A stretch of 22,517 nucleotides of DNA from CAUUGB01 sp963544615 (GTDB lineage Bacteria > Patescibacteriota > Microgenomatia > UBA1400 > PJMF01): positions 1-22,517 of the forward strand of contig CAUUGB010000012.1 in assembly GCA_963544615.1 (NCBI GenBank), in the 5' to 3' direction. Positions 14,264-21,265 of this stretch are shown here, one piece after another. The notes below the pieces were generated by a model, which saw nothing but the letters and a program-made list of their open reading frames with translations, searched no databases and had not been told where the DNA came from. The number at the start of each line of letters is the position of its first letter. Within the stretch, counting starts at the first letter, position 1. Position numbers and translations under genes: made by a program.

Positions 14264-14790
14264 GGCAACTGACTTAAACAACTTAATAATTCTTGCCGCA
14301 TAATTTCTAAATTGGCTTGTTGACTATCGGTAAAGTTATCACGCAATTGTTGATATTGGGTGAGAAAATAATCGTTTAAGTTTCTGCCTAAATACTGATA
14401 CTGAGCAAAAACTGCATGAGTCAGCAATTTTTGATTAACTTGCAGTAAGTATTGATGAGCTTTACCCAAAGTAATAAAAGCCAAATCAGTTTTACCCATA
14501 TGGGCCAAACTATAACTAGTATCTAGGCGTTTTAAGGCATAATCCATTTGCAAAAAAAGTTTGCGCTCATCATTGGCAAAAGTTAGGGTTAACTGATCTG
14601 CTGCCATTAGTAATGGGTATAAAACATTATCAGGCAAAATTTCTCGATTAAAATAAATTAGCGAACTTTGTTCATAGCCATCAGTGGATGTCCGTGCAAA
14701 AGCCACAAACAAAGAAATCAAAAAAATTAGTATCCCACTGGTAAAAAAACACAGGGCGAAATAAAAGTAAACCCGTTTATTGGCTAACAT
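14260..14790 (-). CDS. Membrane-anchored DUF5667-like protein
   Basis: This encodes 176 aa. One N-terminal transmembrane helix (about residues 8-32) is followed by an alpha-helical extracytoplasmic domain. The segment ILPDNVLYPLLMAADQLTL (51-69), then helices with MDYALKRLDTSYSLAHMGK, matches the DUF5667 pattern of a Leu-Pro-x-x-x-L-Tyr-Pro motif followed by Ala-Arg-Leu helices; function unknown. Its stop overlaps the nrdR start (ATGA). A TATAAT box ends 7 nt before the ATG, so the transcript of this operon is predicted to be leaderless. Why it is coupled to nrdR is unclear; the linkage may be only structural. Confidence 0.7.
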   Translation of the reverse strand: MLANKRVYFYFALCFFTSGILIFLISLFVAFARTSTDGYEQSSLIYFNREILPDNVLYPLLMAADQLTLTFANDERKLFLQMDYALKRLDTSYSLAHMGKTDLAFITLGKAHQYLLQVNQKLLTHAVFAQYQYLGRNLNDYFLTQYQQLRDNFTDSQQANLEIMRQELLSCLSQLP

Positions 14791-14797
14791 TTACCCT

Positions 14798-14803
14798 ATT
14801 ATA
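14798..14803 (-). promoter_or_regulatory. -10 box of DUF5667-nrdR operon, leaderless layout
   Basis: A perfect TATAAT on the minus strand with 7 nt to the ATG at 14790. The -35 region is weak. It lies back to back with the tRNA-Leu promoter, so the two divergent promoters share about 30 bp. Confidence 0.55.
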
Positions 14804-14825
14804 TCTTATTACTACCGTTTAATGG

Positions 14826-14831
14826 TATAAT
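14826..14831 (+). promoter_or_regulatory. -10 box of tRNA-Leu
   Basis: A perfect TATAAT, 15 nt before the tRNA-Leu gene. The -35 region overlaps the divergent -10 box at 14798-14803 and is not well conserved. Confidence 0.5.
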
Positions 14832-14846
14832 GCCCACTAGATTGTT

Positions 14847-14931
14847 GCCCCGATGGCGGAATTGGTAGACGCGCTAGACTCAAAATCTGGTGAGCTTTAC
14901 GCTCATGTGGGTTCGATTCCCACTTGGGGCA
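14847..14931 (+). tRNA. tRNA-Leu (CAA)
   Basis: An 85-nt class II tRNA with a long variable arm. Acceptor GCCCCGA/TTGGGGC with A73, anticodon loop CTCAAAA (anticodon CAA), variable-arm stem TGAGC...GCTCA, and T-arm GTGGG-TTCGATT-CCCAC. CCA is not encoded. Confidence 0.96.
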
Positions 14932-14993
14932 CAAAAATTAAAGTCCCCAAGTATCCCTAAAAACAAAAAACTCATCCTGTTTTACTCATACGT

Positions 14994-16325
14994 TTAACCT
15001 GGTTGAGAAAAAGAGTTGTCAACCAAATCAGCAAAACGCATTTTATTACCAATAAAGGCCACTTCGGTATCCCCCACGGGACCATTGCGGTGTTTGGCAA
15101 CTTTAACATTCACAATGCCTCGCTCATCTTCATTCTTGCGATACAAAAAAATCACCACATCTGCGTCTTGTTCAATACTCCCCGACTCTCGCAAATCAGA
15201 TAACTGTGGTGCTTTGTCACGACCGCGATTTTCCACTTGCCGAGATAACTGAGAAAGAGCTAAAACCGGAATACGCAATTCACGAGCAATATTTTTTAGT
15301 CCCTGTGAAATCTCGGCTACTTCTTGAACCCGATTATCTTTGGTACGTCCATGAGCCAATTGTAAATAATCAACTACTAAAAAATCAATTTGGTGCTGCA
15401 TCATCAGACGTCTGGCTTGGGTGCGCATATCAAAAATAGACAATCCCGGGGTATCATCAATAAAAATATCAGCCTCTGCTAAAATACCCATGGCATCTGA
15501 AAGTTTTCTAATATCAAAATCATCTTTATCAAACCGACCAGTTTTCATCTTAAAAGCATCAACATCAGCTTGATTAACCAATAGCCTATCTACCAATTCT
15601 TCTTTACTCATTTCTAAAGAAAAAAAAGCCACTTTCTTTTTTTGCTCAACCGCCAAAAAACGAGCGATATTAAGCGCAAAAGCCGTTTTACCTGTGGCAG
15701 GACGTGCGGCTAAAATCAGCAAATTTGCCGGTAACATACCCGAAATAATATTATCAACTCGTGCTAACCCTGTAGGCAATCCCTGAAAAGCAGCCCCAGA
15801 TTGGCGAATTTTTTCAATCCGCTCAAAAGTTTCTGCCAACATATCTTTAACGTGAATAAAATTTTTGCTCCCGCCCACACCAGCAACTCTAAAAATTTCT
15901 GCCTCAGCCATATCCATTAACTCTCGCGCCTCTTTGCCATCATCAAAACCAGCCTGTGATAACTCTGCCCCCAAATTAATTAACCGGCGACGCAGCGCCA
16001 TTTCTGCCACAATTTTGGCATAAGCAACAATATTAGCACTCGAAAGCACTTCGTTAGCCAACTCAGCAATGCGCGCGCTGCCTCCAGCTTTTTTGAGAGT
16101 TTTGTTTTTTTTCAGTTGGGCACAAGTGGTAATCACATCTAAAGGTTTACTTTGTTCATATAGTTCCTGTAAAGCCTGGTAAATAACTTGATTCTCTTGA
16201 GTATAAAAACTTTCCGGACGCAAAATATCTGCCACTCGGTAAATTGCTTCACCATCCACCAAAAGAGCACCCAAAACCGACTTTTCCGCCTCTAAATCTT
16301 GAGGTGGTAATTTAACATCTAACAT
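14994..16325 (-). CDS. dnaB: Replicative DNA helicase DnaB
   Basis: This 443-aa hexameric helicase unwinds DNA ahead of the replication fork. It has the N-terminal domain (PPQDLEAEKSVLGALL, 7-22), the linker, and a RecA-type C-terminal ATPase: Walker A AARPATGKT (206-214), FFSLEMS (234-240), Walker B FLVVDYLQL (315-323), SQLSRQVENR (358-367), and DLRESGSIEQDADVV (377-391). Length is normal and no intein interrupts it. The start is 14 nt after the stop of the metallo-beta-lactamase-fold gene, so the two are probably an operon. No helicase loader or primase is visible nearby. Confidence 0.97.
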   Translation of the reverse strand: MLDVKLPPQDLEAEKSVLGALLVDGEAIYRVADILRPESFYTQENQVIYQALQELYEQSKPLDVITTCAQLKKNKTLKKAGGSARIAELANEVLSSANIVAYAKIVAEMALRRRLINLGAELSQAGFDDGKEARELMDMAEAEIFRVAGVGGSKNFIHVKDMLAETFERIEKIRQSGAAFQGLPTGLARVDNIISGMLPANLLILAARPATGKTAFALNIARFLAVEQKKKVAFFSLEMSKEELVDRLLVNQADVDAFKMKTGRFDKDDFDIRKLSDAMGILAEADIFIDDTPGLSIFDMRTQARRLMMQHQIDFLVVDYLQLAHGRTKDNRVQEVAEISQGLKNIARELRIPVLALSQLSRQVENRGRDKAPQLSDLRESGSIEQDADVVIFLYRKNEDERGIVNVKVAKHRNGPVGDTEVAFIGNKMRFADLVDNSFSQPG

Positions 16326-16339
16326 TAAATAACATTATC

Positions 16340-17002
16340 CTAACTGGGCAAAAAAACCACCACTTCGGTTTCCTCTCCCAAGCGATCTTTATTGATATCC
16401 AATTTTTTTATTGGTGTAGGGGCAATGCCATATTCATTGGTAAAACTCTCCAAAGGTGCCAATTGACTAAATAAATCCGGATTATGTGCTGGAGTGCGAT
16501 AATGCATGGGCACAAACACTTTTGGTTCTAGTTGATTTAAAACTCCAATAGCTGCCTTAGCGTCCAGGCTAGAATAGCCACCCACCGGGCAAAGGAGGAC
16601 ATCAACCTCGCCAATTCTCGCCACCTGTTCACTAGTTAAACTCTCTTGACCCAAATCACCTAAATGACAAACACTAATCCCATCAATAATAATGTTAAAA
16701 ATAATGTTGGGGCCTCGCAAAGCACCATATTGGTTATCGTGATATGAACTAATCCCAAAAAGAGAAATTCCCTTAATTTCATAATCACCCGCAGTATCAA
16801 TCACTAGAGGTGGCGTGCCCGCAATCCCACTAATTTGCTCCCTGGCACTATGATCAGCATGAGAGTGAGAAAGAGTGACAATGTCAGCAGTGGGTTTGCT
16901 CAAAGTGGGTCCAGTGCTGGGCGCATAAGGGTCAGTAATCACTGTCCCAGATTTTTTACTCTTTAACTTAAAACAGGCATGACCAAGATAAGTAATTTCC
17001 AT
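16340..17002 (-). CDS. Metallo-beta-lactamase-fold hydrolase (UPF0173-like)
   Basis: About 220 aa. It begins MEITYLGHACFKLKSKKSGT, the standard start of the UPF0173-type family, followed by TDPYAP and the metal motif SHSHADH (45-51), then HLGDLGQ and PMHYRT, which supply further metal-binding His/Asp. It probably hydrolyses an ester or phosphodiester; the substrate is unknown. I used the ATG at 17002 because it matches the family start and follows GGGA; an ATG at 17008 is two codons upstream. It precedes dnaB by 14 nt and is divergent from the anchored-protein gene across a perfect inverted repeat. Confidence 0.87.
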   Translation of the reverse strand: MEITYLGHACFKLKSKKSGTVITDPYAPSTGPTLSKPTADIVTLSHSHADHSAREQISGIAGTPPLVIDTAGDYEIKGISLFGISSYHDNQYGALRGPNIIFNIIIDGISVCHLGDLGQESLTSEQVARIGEVDVLLCPVGGYSSLDAKAAIGVLNQLEPKVFVPMHYRTPAHNPDLFSQLAPLESFTNEYGIAPTPIKKLDINKDRLGEETEVVVFLPS

Positions 17003-17011
17003 AATCATCCC

Positions 17012-17037
17012 ATTCTATCACAAGAATATGATAGAAT
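17012..17037. promoter_or_regulatory. Perfect inverted repeat between divergent genes
   Basis: ATTCTATCA (17012-17020), an 8-base spacer, and TGATAGAAT (17029-17037). Each arm carries a TAGAAT -10-like box reading outward, one toward the hydrolase-dnaB pair and one toward the anchored-protein gene at 17050. It could be a two-way promoter, an operator for a dimeric regulator, or both. No -35 boxes are clear. Confidence 0.55.
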
Positions 17038-17049
17038 AGTCGCCAAGAA

Positions 17050-17553
17050 ATGAGAAACAACAATCCTGGCAAGGAGATTGCTATTGTAGTTAGCTTGGGT
17101 TTGCTAATAGCTCTGGCAATTACCATATTCTTTTGGCGTTCTCAGCAAAATAATACCGGGCGTTTGTATCAAGTCTCATCTTCCCCCACCCCACTGTTAA
17201 CTTTGCCAGAAAAAACTCCCAGTCCCATTGAGTTTACCAATTTAGAAAATGAAACTGTTTTTGAAAACAAAGCCATTGCAGTCACCGGAAAAACCTTCCC
17301 TCATGCCCCAGTAGTTATCTTTGTTAATCGGAAAAATTTTTTTACTACCGCTGACGAAAATGGTAATTTCTCCCTTGATTTTAATTTAGAATCTGGCAGC
17401 AATGTCATTGAGGCGGTGACAGTGGATGAAAATGGCAATAGCTATTCTGATACTCGCTTGGTAATTTACACTAATAAATCTTTAGAGGAAGTTCTTTTAA
17501 CCGAACAAGAAGTTCTCCAAGAAGCTACTACCACAGCCAAAAAGAAACCATAA
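17050..17553 (+). CDS. Membrane-anchored protein with Ig-like beta domain
   Basis: This encodes 167 aa. A transmembrane helix at about 9-29 (IAIVVSLGLLIALAITIFFW), a Pro/Ser/Thr-rich linker (43-60), and a beta-sandwich segment (61-141) with VTGKTFPHAPVVIFVN, TTADENGNFSLDFNL and GSNVIEAVTVDENGN. The last part has the pattern of small bacterial Ig-like modules (glucodextranase B-type). The C-terminus is Glu/Lys-rich. The domain should face outside the cell, with a role in surface attachment or wall binding as an inference. The ATG at 17050 follows AAGAA, and a TAGAAT box lies 12 nt upstream. A separately promoted secreted protein follows. Confidence 0.7.
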   Translation: MRNNNPGKEIAIVVSLGLLIALAITIFFWRSQQNNTGRLYQVSSSPTPLLTLPEKTPSPIEFTNLENETVFENKAIAVTGKTFPHAPVVIFVNRKNFFTTADENGNFSLDFNLESGSNVIEAVTVDENGNSYSDTRLVIYTNKSLEEVLLTEQEVLQEATTTAKKKP

Positions 17554-17602
17554 ACACATTTTTTACTTAAAAAAAGCCTGGATTTCCTCTGGACAATTAG
17601 TC

Positions 17603-17630
17603 TTGACACTCCAAATGGAAATGATATAAT
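17603..17630 (+). promoter_or_regulatory. Consensus promoter of the secreted protein gene
   Basis: TTGACA (17603-17608), a 16-bp spacer and TATAAT (17625-17630) with TG one base upstream of the -10 box. Both hexamers are perfect. The predicted leader is only about 8 nt before the ATG at 17645. Confidence 0.88.
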
Positions 17631-17644
17631 GACCCATAATAATT

Positions 17645-18388
17645 ATGCGAACAAAATTGTTTGTCCCTCTTACCACGTTAGCCTTATTGACTTGCTTGAC
17701 AAGAGTAGCACCTATTGTCGCCAGTGAAGATGCCAGTAGCTCTGCTGGGGGCAGCGAGATTATTATTAGAAAAAAAACCGCTGAATCAACACAAACTGCT
17801 AATCAAATTTTACAAAACTTAGAAAAGTTGTCCAAAAATCAGCACCAAACTGAAGAAATTAAAGATAAATACGAAGATATTGGCACTAAAAACCGCGGAT
17901 TTGTGGCGCAAATTACCAGTCTTAAAGATGACTCTTTCAAGATTCGCACTCCAGACGATGAGGAATTTTTCATCACTCCCGATAAAAGCACTACCATTAT
18001 TAAAAAAGGCAAAGTTACTACTGGAGACAGCTACACTATGGCTGACTGGTTTGCCATTGATGATTGGCTGGTTCTAATTGGCACGCAAAATGGCGAGGTG
18101 TTTTCTCCCCGACGAATCATTGTTTCTAGTGAGTCTTTAGCGCCACAAAAAAACTTTGTGATTAAGGGAGTAATTAAAAATGTCACTAGCAGTAAAGTAG
18201 AAATTATGCCAGTTAATGGTAATAGTGTGGAAACTTTCAAAATTGACAAGCAAACCAGCTTGCTTGACCATCATCAAGAAACTATTACCAGCAAAGACTT
18301 ACAATTAGAGCAAAAGGTGCTTTTAGTGGGCACACAAGAAAGTGATAATTCTCAAAAACAACTCTTAACCTTGCGAGTTTTAGAGTAA
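17645..18388 (+). CDS. Secreted protein with two DUF5666-like repeats
   Basis: This encodes 247 aa. A signal peptide (basic start, hydrophobic core about 5-20, likely cut near residues 26-27 after IVA) is followed by a polar, Gln/Lys-rich helical segment (about 38-80). Two similar beta-rich units follow at about 83-161 and 166-246, each with G-x-[IV]-x-x-[IV] strands and a [VL]L[IV]GTQ near the end, resembling DUF5666-like small-barrel domains. The function is unknown; it is probably exported to the cell surface. It has the strongest promoter in the plus-strand half. The 3' end overlaps the convergent Nudix gene by 9 nt. Confidence 0.72.
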   Translation: MRTKLFVPLTTLALLTCLTRVAPIVASEDASSSAGGSEIIIRKKTAESTQTANQILQNLEKLSKNQHQTEEIKDKYEDIGTKNRGFVAQITSLKDDSFKIRTPDDEEFFITPDKSTTIIKKGKVTTGDSYTMADWFAIDDWLVLIGTQNGEVFSPRRIIVSSESLAPQKNFVIKGVIKNVTSSKVEIMPVNGNSVETFKIDKQTSLLDHHQETITSKDLQLEQKVLLVGTQESDNSQKQLLTLRVLE

Positions 18389-18844
18389 TTTTTGCGCAAT
18401 AGCAAAATCACTTTTTAGCATAGAATGGGTATTTTTTGGCCACTGATGAGCAGGAAACCAAGCTAACTGACTAAATTTATCAGGTTCCAAATTATGTTCT
18501 GTACCTCTCTTAATCTGCACTAAAAAAACCACTACTACCCAATGAGTTTTAACGCCTTGTTCATTAACTCTTAAAGCTTGATTAACACCAGCTAAATTCA
18601 TGGAGACAATTTCTGCCCCACATTCTTCCGCCAGCTCCCTGCGAGCAGCTTGAACAAAAGTTTCCCCCCACTCTATCCGCCCACCCCAGGCATCCCATTT
18701 GTCCCATTCGTCTCGACAATGCTGACTGCGCTGATTAAGCAAAAAGTTGCCCTGCCCATCATGACAAAACATTGCCGTAGTTACCCCAATATAATCAATA
18801 CCAGGAATTAATACTTGCTTAGTTGTGGGCTCTATTTTAGACAT
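18380..18844 (-). CDS. Nudix hydrolase
   Basis: This 154-aa Nudix-fold pyrophosphohydrolase has a complete Nudix box GX5EX7REUXEEXGU: G55, E61, R69-E70-L71, E73-E74, G76 (GRIEWGE, then RRELAEECGAE). The preceding QRSQHCRDEWDKWDAWGG resembles members that clean damaged or modified nucleotides, but the substrate cannot be read from sequence. The start is the ATG at 18844. No clear Shine-Dalgarno sequence is seen, and AT-rich DNA lies upstream. It is downstream of tRNA-Ala on the same strand and overlaps the secreted-protein gene by 9 nt at its 3' end. Confidence 0.92.
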   Translation of the reverse strand: MSKIEPTTKQVLIPGIDYIGVTTAMFCHDGQGNFLLNQRSQHCRDEWDKWDAWGGRIEWGETFVQAARRELAEECGAEIVSMNLAGVNQALRVNEQGVKTHWVVVVFLVQIKRGTEHNLEPDKFSQLAWFPAHQWPKNTHSMLKSDFAIAQKLL

Positions 18845-18931
18845 TGATTGTATAGGTTATATAATAAAACAGCTGATATTGAAAAACACTCAATCAATAA
18901 TCAATATATCTCTAGAAAATAAAACAGCCAG

Positions 18932-19002
18932 TGGACCTAGCGAGAATCGAACTCGCGTCTTGGCAATGCGAATGCCACGTACTACCACTATACCATAGGC
19001 CC
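18932..19002 (-). tRNA. tRNA-Ala (CGC)
   Basis: Acceptor GGGCCTA/TAGGTCC contains the G3-U70 wobble that identifies tRNA-Ala, with A73. The anticodon stem TGGCA/TGCCA surrounds TTCGCAT (anticodon CGC, reading GCG). T-arm GCGAG-TTCGATT-CTCGC. CCA is not encoded. A TATAAT on the minus strand at 19026-19031 is a possible -10 box. Confidence 0.95.
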
Positions 19003-19033
19003 TTTATAATATCACCATTAGCAAGATTATAGC

Positions 19034-19258
19034 ATGAAGCAAATTAAGCTCACGGTCATAACTCAAAATAAGAAAAATGCCCTCATTCATCTCGGCGAGA
19101 ATAATTTTCGCATTCTAGTTAGTGCTCCAGCAAAAAATGGTCAAGCAAATCGGGCAGTAATCAAACTCCTCAAAAAACACTTCCGGGTAAAAAATTCGCA
19201 AATTAATATGATTGCTGGTGAAAAAAGTCGCCACAAAATTGTTAATATTGATGATTAA
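19034..19258 (+). CDS. DUF167 (YggU) family protein
   Basis: This 74-aa small cytoplasmic protein shows family marks FRILVSAPAKNGQANRAVI and LLKKHFRVKNSQINMIAGEK, ending with SRHKIVNID, which match the conserved core of DUF167 (usually 70-100 aa). Function is not established. The ATG at 19034 is used. There is no clear Shine-Dalgarno sequence, and a TATAAT lies 23 nt upstream at 19005-19010. The gene is convergent with the 16S transcription unit, whose terminator begins 9 nt after its stop. Confidence 0.85.
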   Translation: MKQIKLTVITQNKKNALIHLGENNFRILVSAPAKNGQANRAVIKLLKKHFRVKNSQINMIAGEKSRHKIVNIDD

Positions 19259-19266
19259 AAAAGACT

Positions 19267-19288
19267 AAAAAACCCGCTCTAGCGGGTT
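19267..19288 (-). terminator. Intrinsic terminator of the 16S rRNA transcript
   Basis: An 8-bp stem AACCCGCT/AGCGGGTT (19271-19288) with a 2-base loop, followed on the minus strand by a run of six T. On the plus strand there is no T-run, so it serves the rRNA transcript. It shows that the 16S transcript ends here without a 23S or 5S gene. Confidence 0.85.
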
Positions 19289-19311
19289 AAATGTGGTTGA
19301 TTGAATCAATA

Positions 19312-19347
19312 AAGCAAATTATTATCTGAAACAAATATGGTAGCAGT
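19312..19347 (-). other. 3' arm of pre-16S processing stem
   Basis: This stretch (AAGCAAATTATTATCTGAAA and on to TAGCAGT) is nearly fully complementary to 21124-21162 on the other side of the 16S gene, with one small gap and a few mismatches. Together they form the long stem normally cut by RNase III to release pre-16S rRNA. The rest of 19289-19445 is trailer with short hairpins and no gene. Confidence 0.8.
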
Positions 19348-19437
19348 AAGCTGACCTGAGCTAAAAACTACAGGATTTAGTGTTTTTCATTCTGGTCACC
19401 CAGAAAGGGAAAAGGAGGTCGTGAAACTCCAACCATT

Positions 19438-19452
19438 CTCCTTAGAAAGGAG
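19438..19452 (-). other. Hairpin masking the anti-Shine-Dalgarno in the precursor
   Basis: On the minus strand, CTCCTT (in the 16S 3' end) pairs with AAGGAG in the trailer around a TCT loop. The anti-Shine-Dalgarno would be hidden until the trailer is removed. Similar 16S 3' flanks are common in other bacteria. Confidence 0.6.
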
Positions 19453-19816
19453 GTGATCCATCGGCACCTTCCAGTACCGATACCTTGTTACAACTTAGTC
19501 CTCATCATCAACCTCGCCGTAGTGGAGCCTATCCATTGCTGGTTTAGGTCACCCGCTTCGGGCGCTGCTAACTTTGCTGGCTTGATGGGCAGTGTGTACA
19601 AGGAGCGAGAACGTATTCACCGCAACCTGCTGATTTGCGATTACTACCGATTCCGACTTCATGAGGGCGAATTGCAGCCCTCAATCCGAATTGAGAGAAG
19701 TTTTATAAGGATTGGCTCAGGGTTACCCCGTCGCGACCCGTTGTACTTCCCATTGTAGGATGTGTGTCGCCCAAGACATAAGGGACGTGCTGACTTGACG
19801 TCGTCCTCTCCTTCCT

Positions 19817-19860
19817 CCCCCCACCAAAATATTCTAATCTTAAAATACTTTGGTGGGGGG
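19817..19860 (-). other. Expanded helix 40 in 16S rRNA
   Basis: A 44-nt hairpin replaces the 15-nt helix 40 tip of E. coli. The basal 12 bp (CCCCCCACCAAA with its exact complement) pair perfectly and an AT-rich top follows. The flanking 16S sequence continues normally on both sides. Confidence 0.85.
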
Positions 19861-19922
19861 CTGTCTCGTATGATGTGTAACATACGATAAGGGTTGCGCT
19901 CGTTGCCACACTTAAGCGGACG

Positions 19923-19953
<31 letters not shown>

Positions 19954-20074
19954 TCACCTGTGTACTACTCTCGAAGAAGCTCTACTTTCATAGAGTTTGC
20001 AAGTACATGTCAAGCCTTGGTAAGGTTTTTCGCTTCGTATCGAATTAAACCACATGCTCCACCGGTTGTGCGCT

Positions 20075-20124
<50 letters not shown>

Positions 20125-20152
20125 CCTAACTTAACGCGTTAGCTTACGTCAC

Positions 20153-20213
20153 CTGTTGAATAAAAAAGACCATTGTTTATTTGCATAAACTAATGGTTTG
20201 CTTTATTCAACAG
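20153..20213 (-). other. Expanded helix 26 in 16S rRNA
   Basis: A 61-nt hairpin sits where E. coli has the roughly 29-nt h26. The basal 12 bp (CTGTTGAATAAA and its exact complement at 20202-20213) are perfect. Inside are two further paired blocks, ACCATT/AATGGT and GTTTAT/ATAAAC, around a TTGC tip (plus-strand sense). Confidence 0.85.
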
Positions 20214-21000
20214 ACAACTAGTTAGGATAAGTTTACGGCTTGGACTACCGGGGTCTCTAATCCCGTTTGCTACCCAAGCTGTCGTCTCTGAGTGTCAGTA
20301 ATATTCCAGAGCCCTGCCTTCGCATATGGTGTTCCTCTCGATATCTATGGATTTCACCCCTCCACCGAGAATTCCAAGCTCCTCAAATATACTCTATTCT
20401 GGTAGTTTCCCCTGCCTTTCCTCAGTTAAGCTGAGGGCTTAAACAAAAGACTAACCAAAAAACCTGCAGACGCTTTACGCCCAATAAATCCGGATAACGC
20501 TTGCACCCTACGTATTACCGAAGCTTCTGGCACGTAGTTTGCTGGTGCTTTCTAGCGAGGTACCGTCCTTTTCTTCCCTCGCCACAGAGGTTTACACTCC
20601 TAGAAGTGTCATCCCTCACGCGGTGTCGCTGCGTCAGACTTTCGTCCATTGCGCAAGATTCCTAGTTGCTGCCACCCGTAGGTGTATGTTCCGTGTCTCA
20701 GTAACATTGTGGCCGATCATGCTCTCACATCGGCTAACCGTCATCGTCTTGGTAGGCCATTACCCCACCAACTAACTGATAGTGCATAGGCTCCTCTCAA
20801 AGCGCATTGCTGCTTTAATCCGGAGATCACATGCGGTATTATCTCGACTTTCGCCAAGCTATTCCCCACTTTAAGGTAGATTCCTATGTTGTACTCACCC
20901 GTCTGCCATTCGGCTCTAAGCCTCATTCGACTTGCATGCCTTAGGCGCACCGCCAGCGTTCATCCTGAGCTAGGATCAAACTCTCAAAAAAATTCTTAAT

Positions 21001-21020
21001 CAACTTCTGTCAAGAAGTTG
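21001..21020 (-). other. Hairpin in 16S leader
   Basis: CAACTTCT (21001-21008) and AGAAGTTG (21013-21020) form a perfect 8-bp stem with a 4-base loop, about 10 nt before the mature 16S 5' end. It probably helps 5' end maturation. The leader from 20991 to about 21199 holds no gene. Confidence 0.6.
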
Positions 21021-21123
21021 GCTTAAAAACAAGCTGAATTTGATATTGACTCAAATTTTTATTAATTAACGGATTCACTGCTGTTCCAAAATAAATTGGG
21101 GCAGTTTATCCTAATGCAGTTTA

Positions 21124-21162
21124 ACTGCTACCATATTTATTTCAGATAAAAATAATTTGCTT
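21124..21162 (-). other. 5' arm of pre-16S processing stem
   Basis: This is complementary to 19312-19347 (minus-strand sense GCAAATTATTTTTATCTGAA and on to TAGCAGT). It is the leader half of the RNase III stem that loops out the 16S precursor. Confidence 0.8.
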
Positions 21163-21174
21163 GTCAAAGAACCA
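21161..21174 (-). promoter_or_regulatory. boxA antitermination element
   Basis: The minus-strand sequence TGGTTCTTTGACAA closely resembles bacterial rRNA boxA (TGCTCTTTAACA type), about 25-30 nt after the predicted transcription start. It should recruit the NusB/NusE antitermination complex. Confidence 0.7.
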
Positions 21175-21205
21175 TCCTCATTACCATTCACTTGAGGGAA
21201 GCGTA

Positions 21206-21233
21206 ATTATAACACAAGAGAAAAAACTCGCAA
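21206..21233 (-). promoter_or_regulatory. 16S rRNA promoter
   Basis: On the minus strand, TTGCGA (21228-21233), a 16-bp spacer and a perfect TATAAT (21206-21211). The start site would be near 21199, upstream of boxA and the processing stem. It lies in the gap after the coiled-coil gene. Confidence 0.8.
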
Positions 21234-21265
21234 GAGGGCAATTGCAATTTTTCTTCATACCACCC

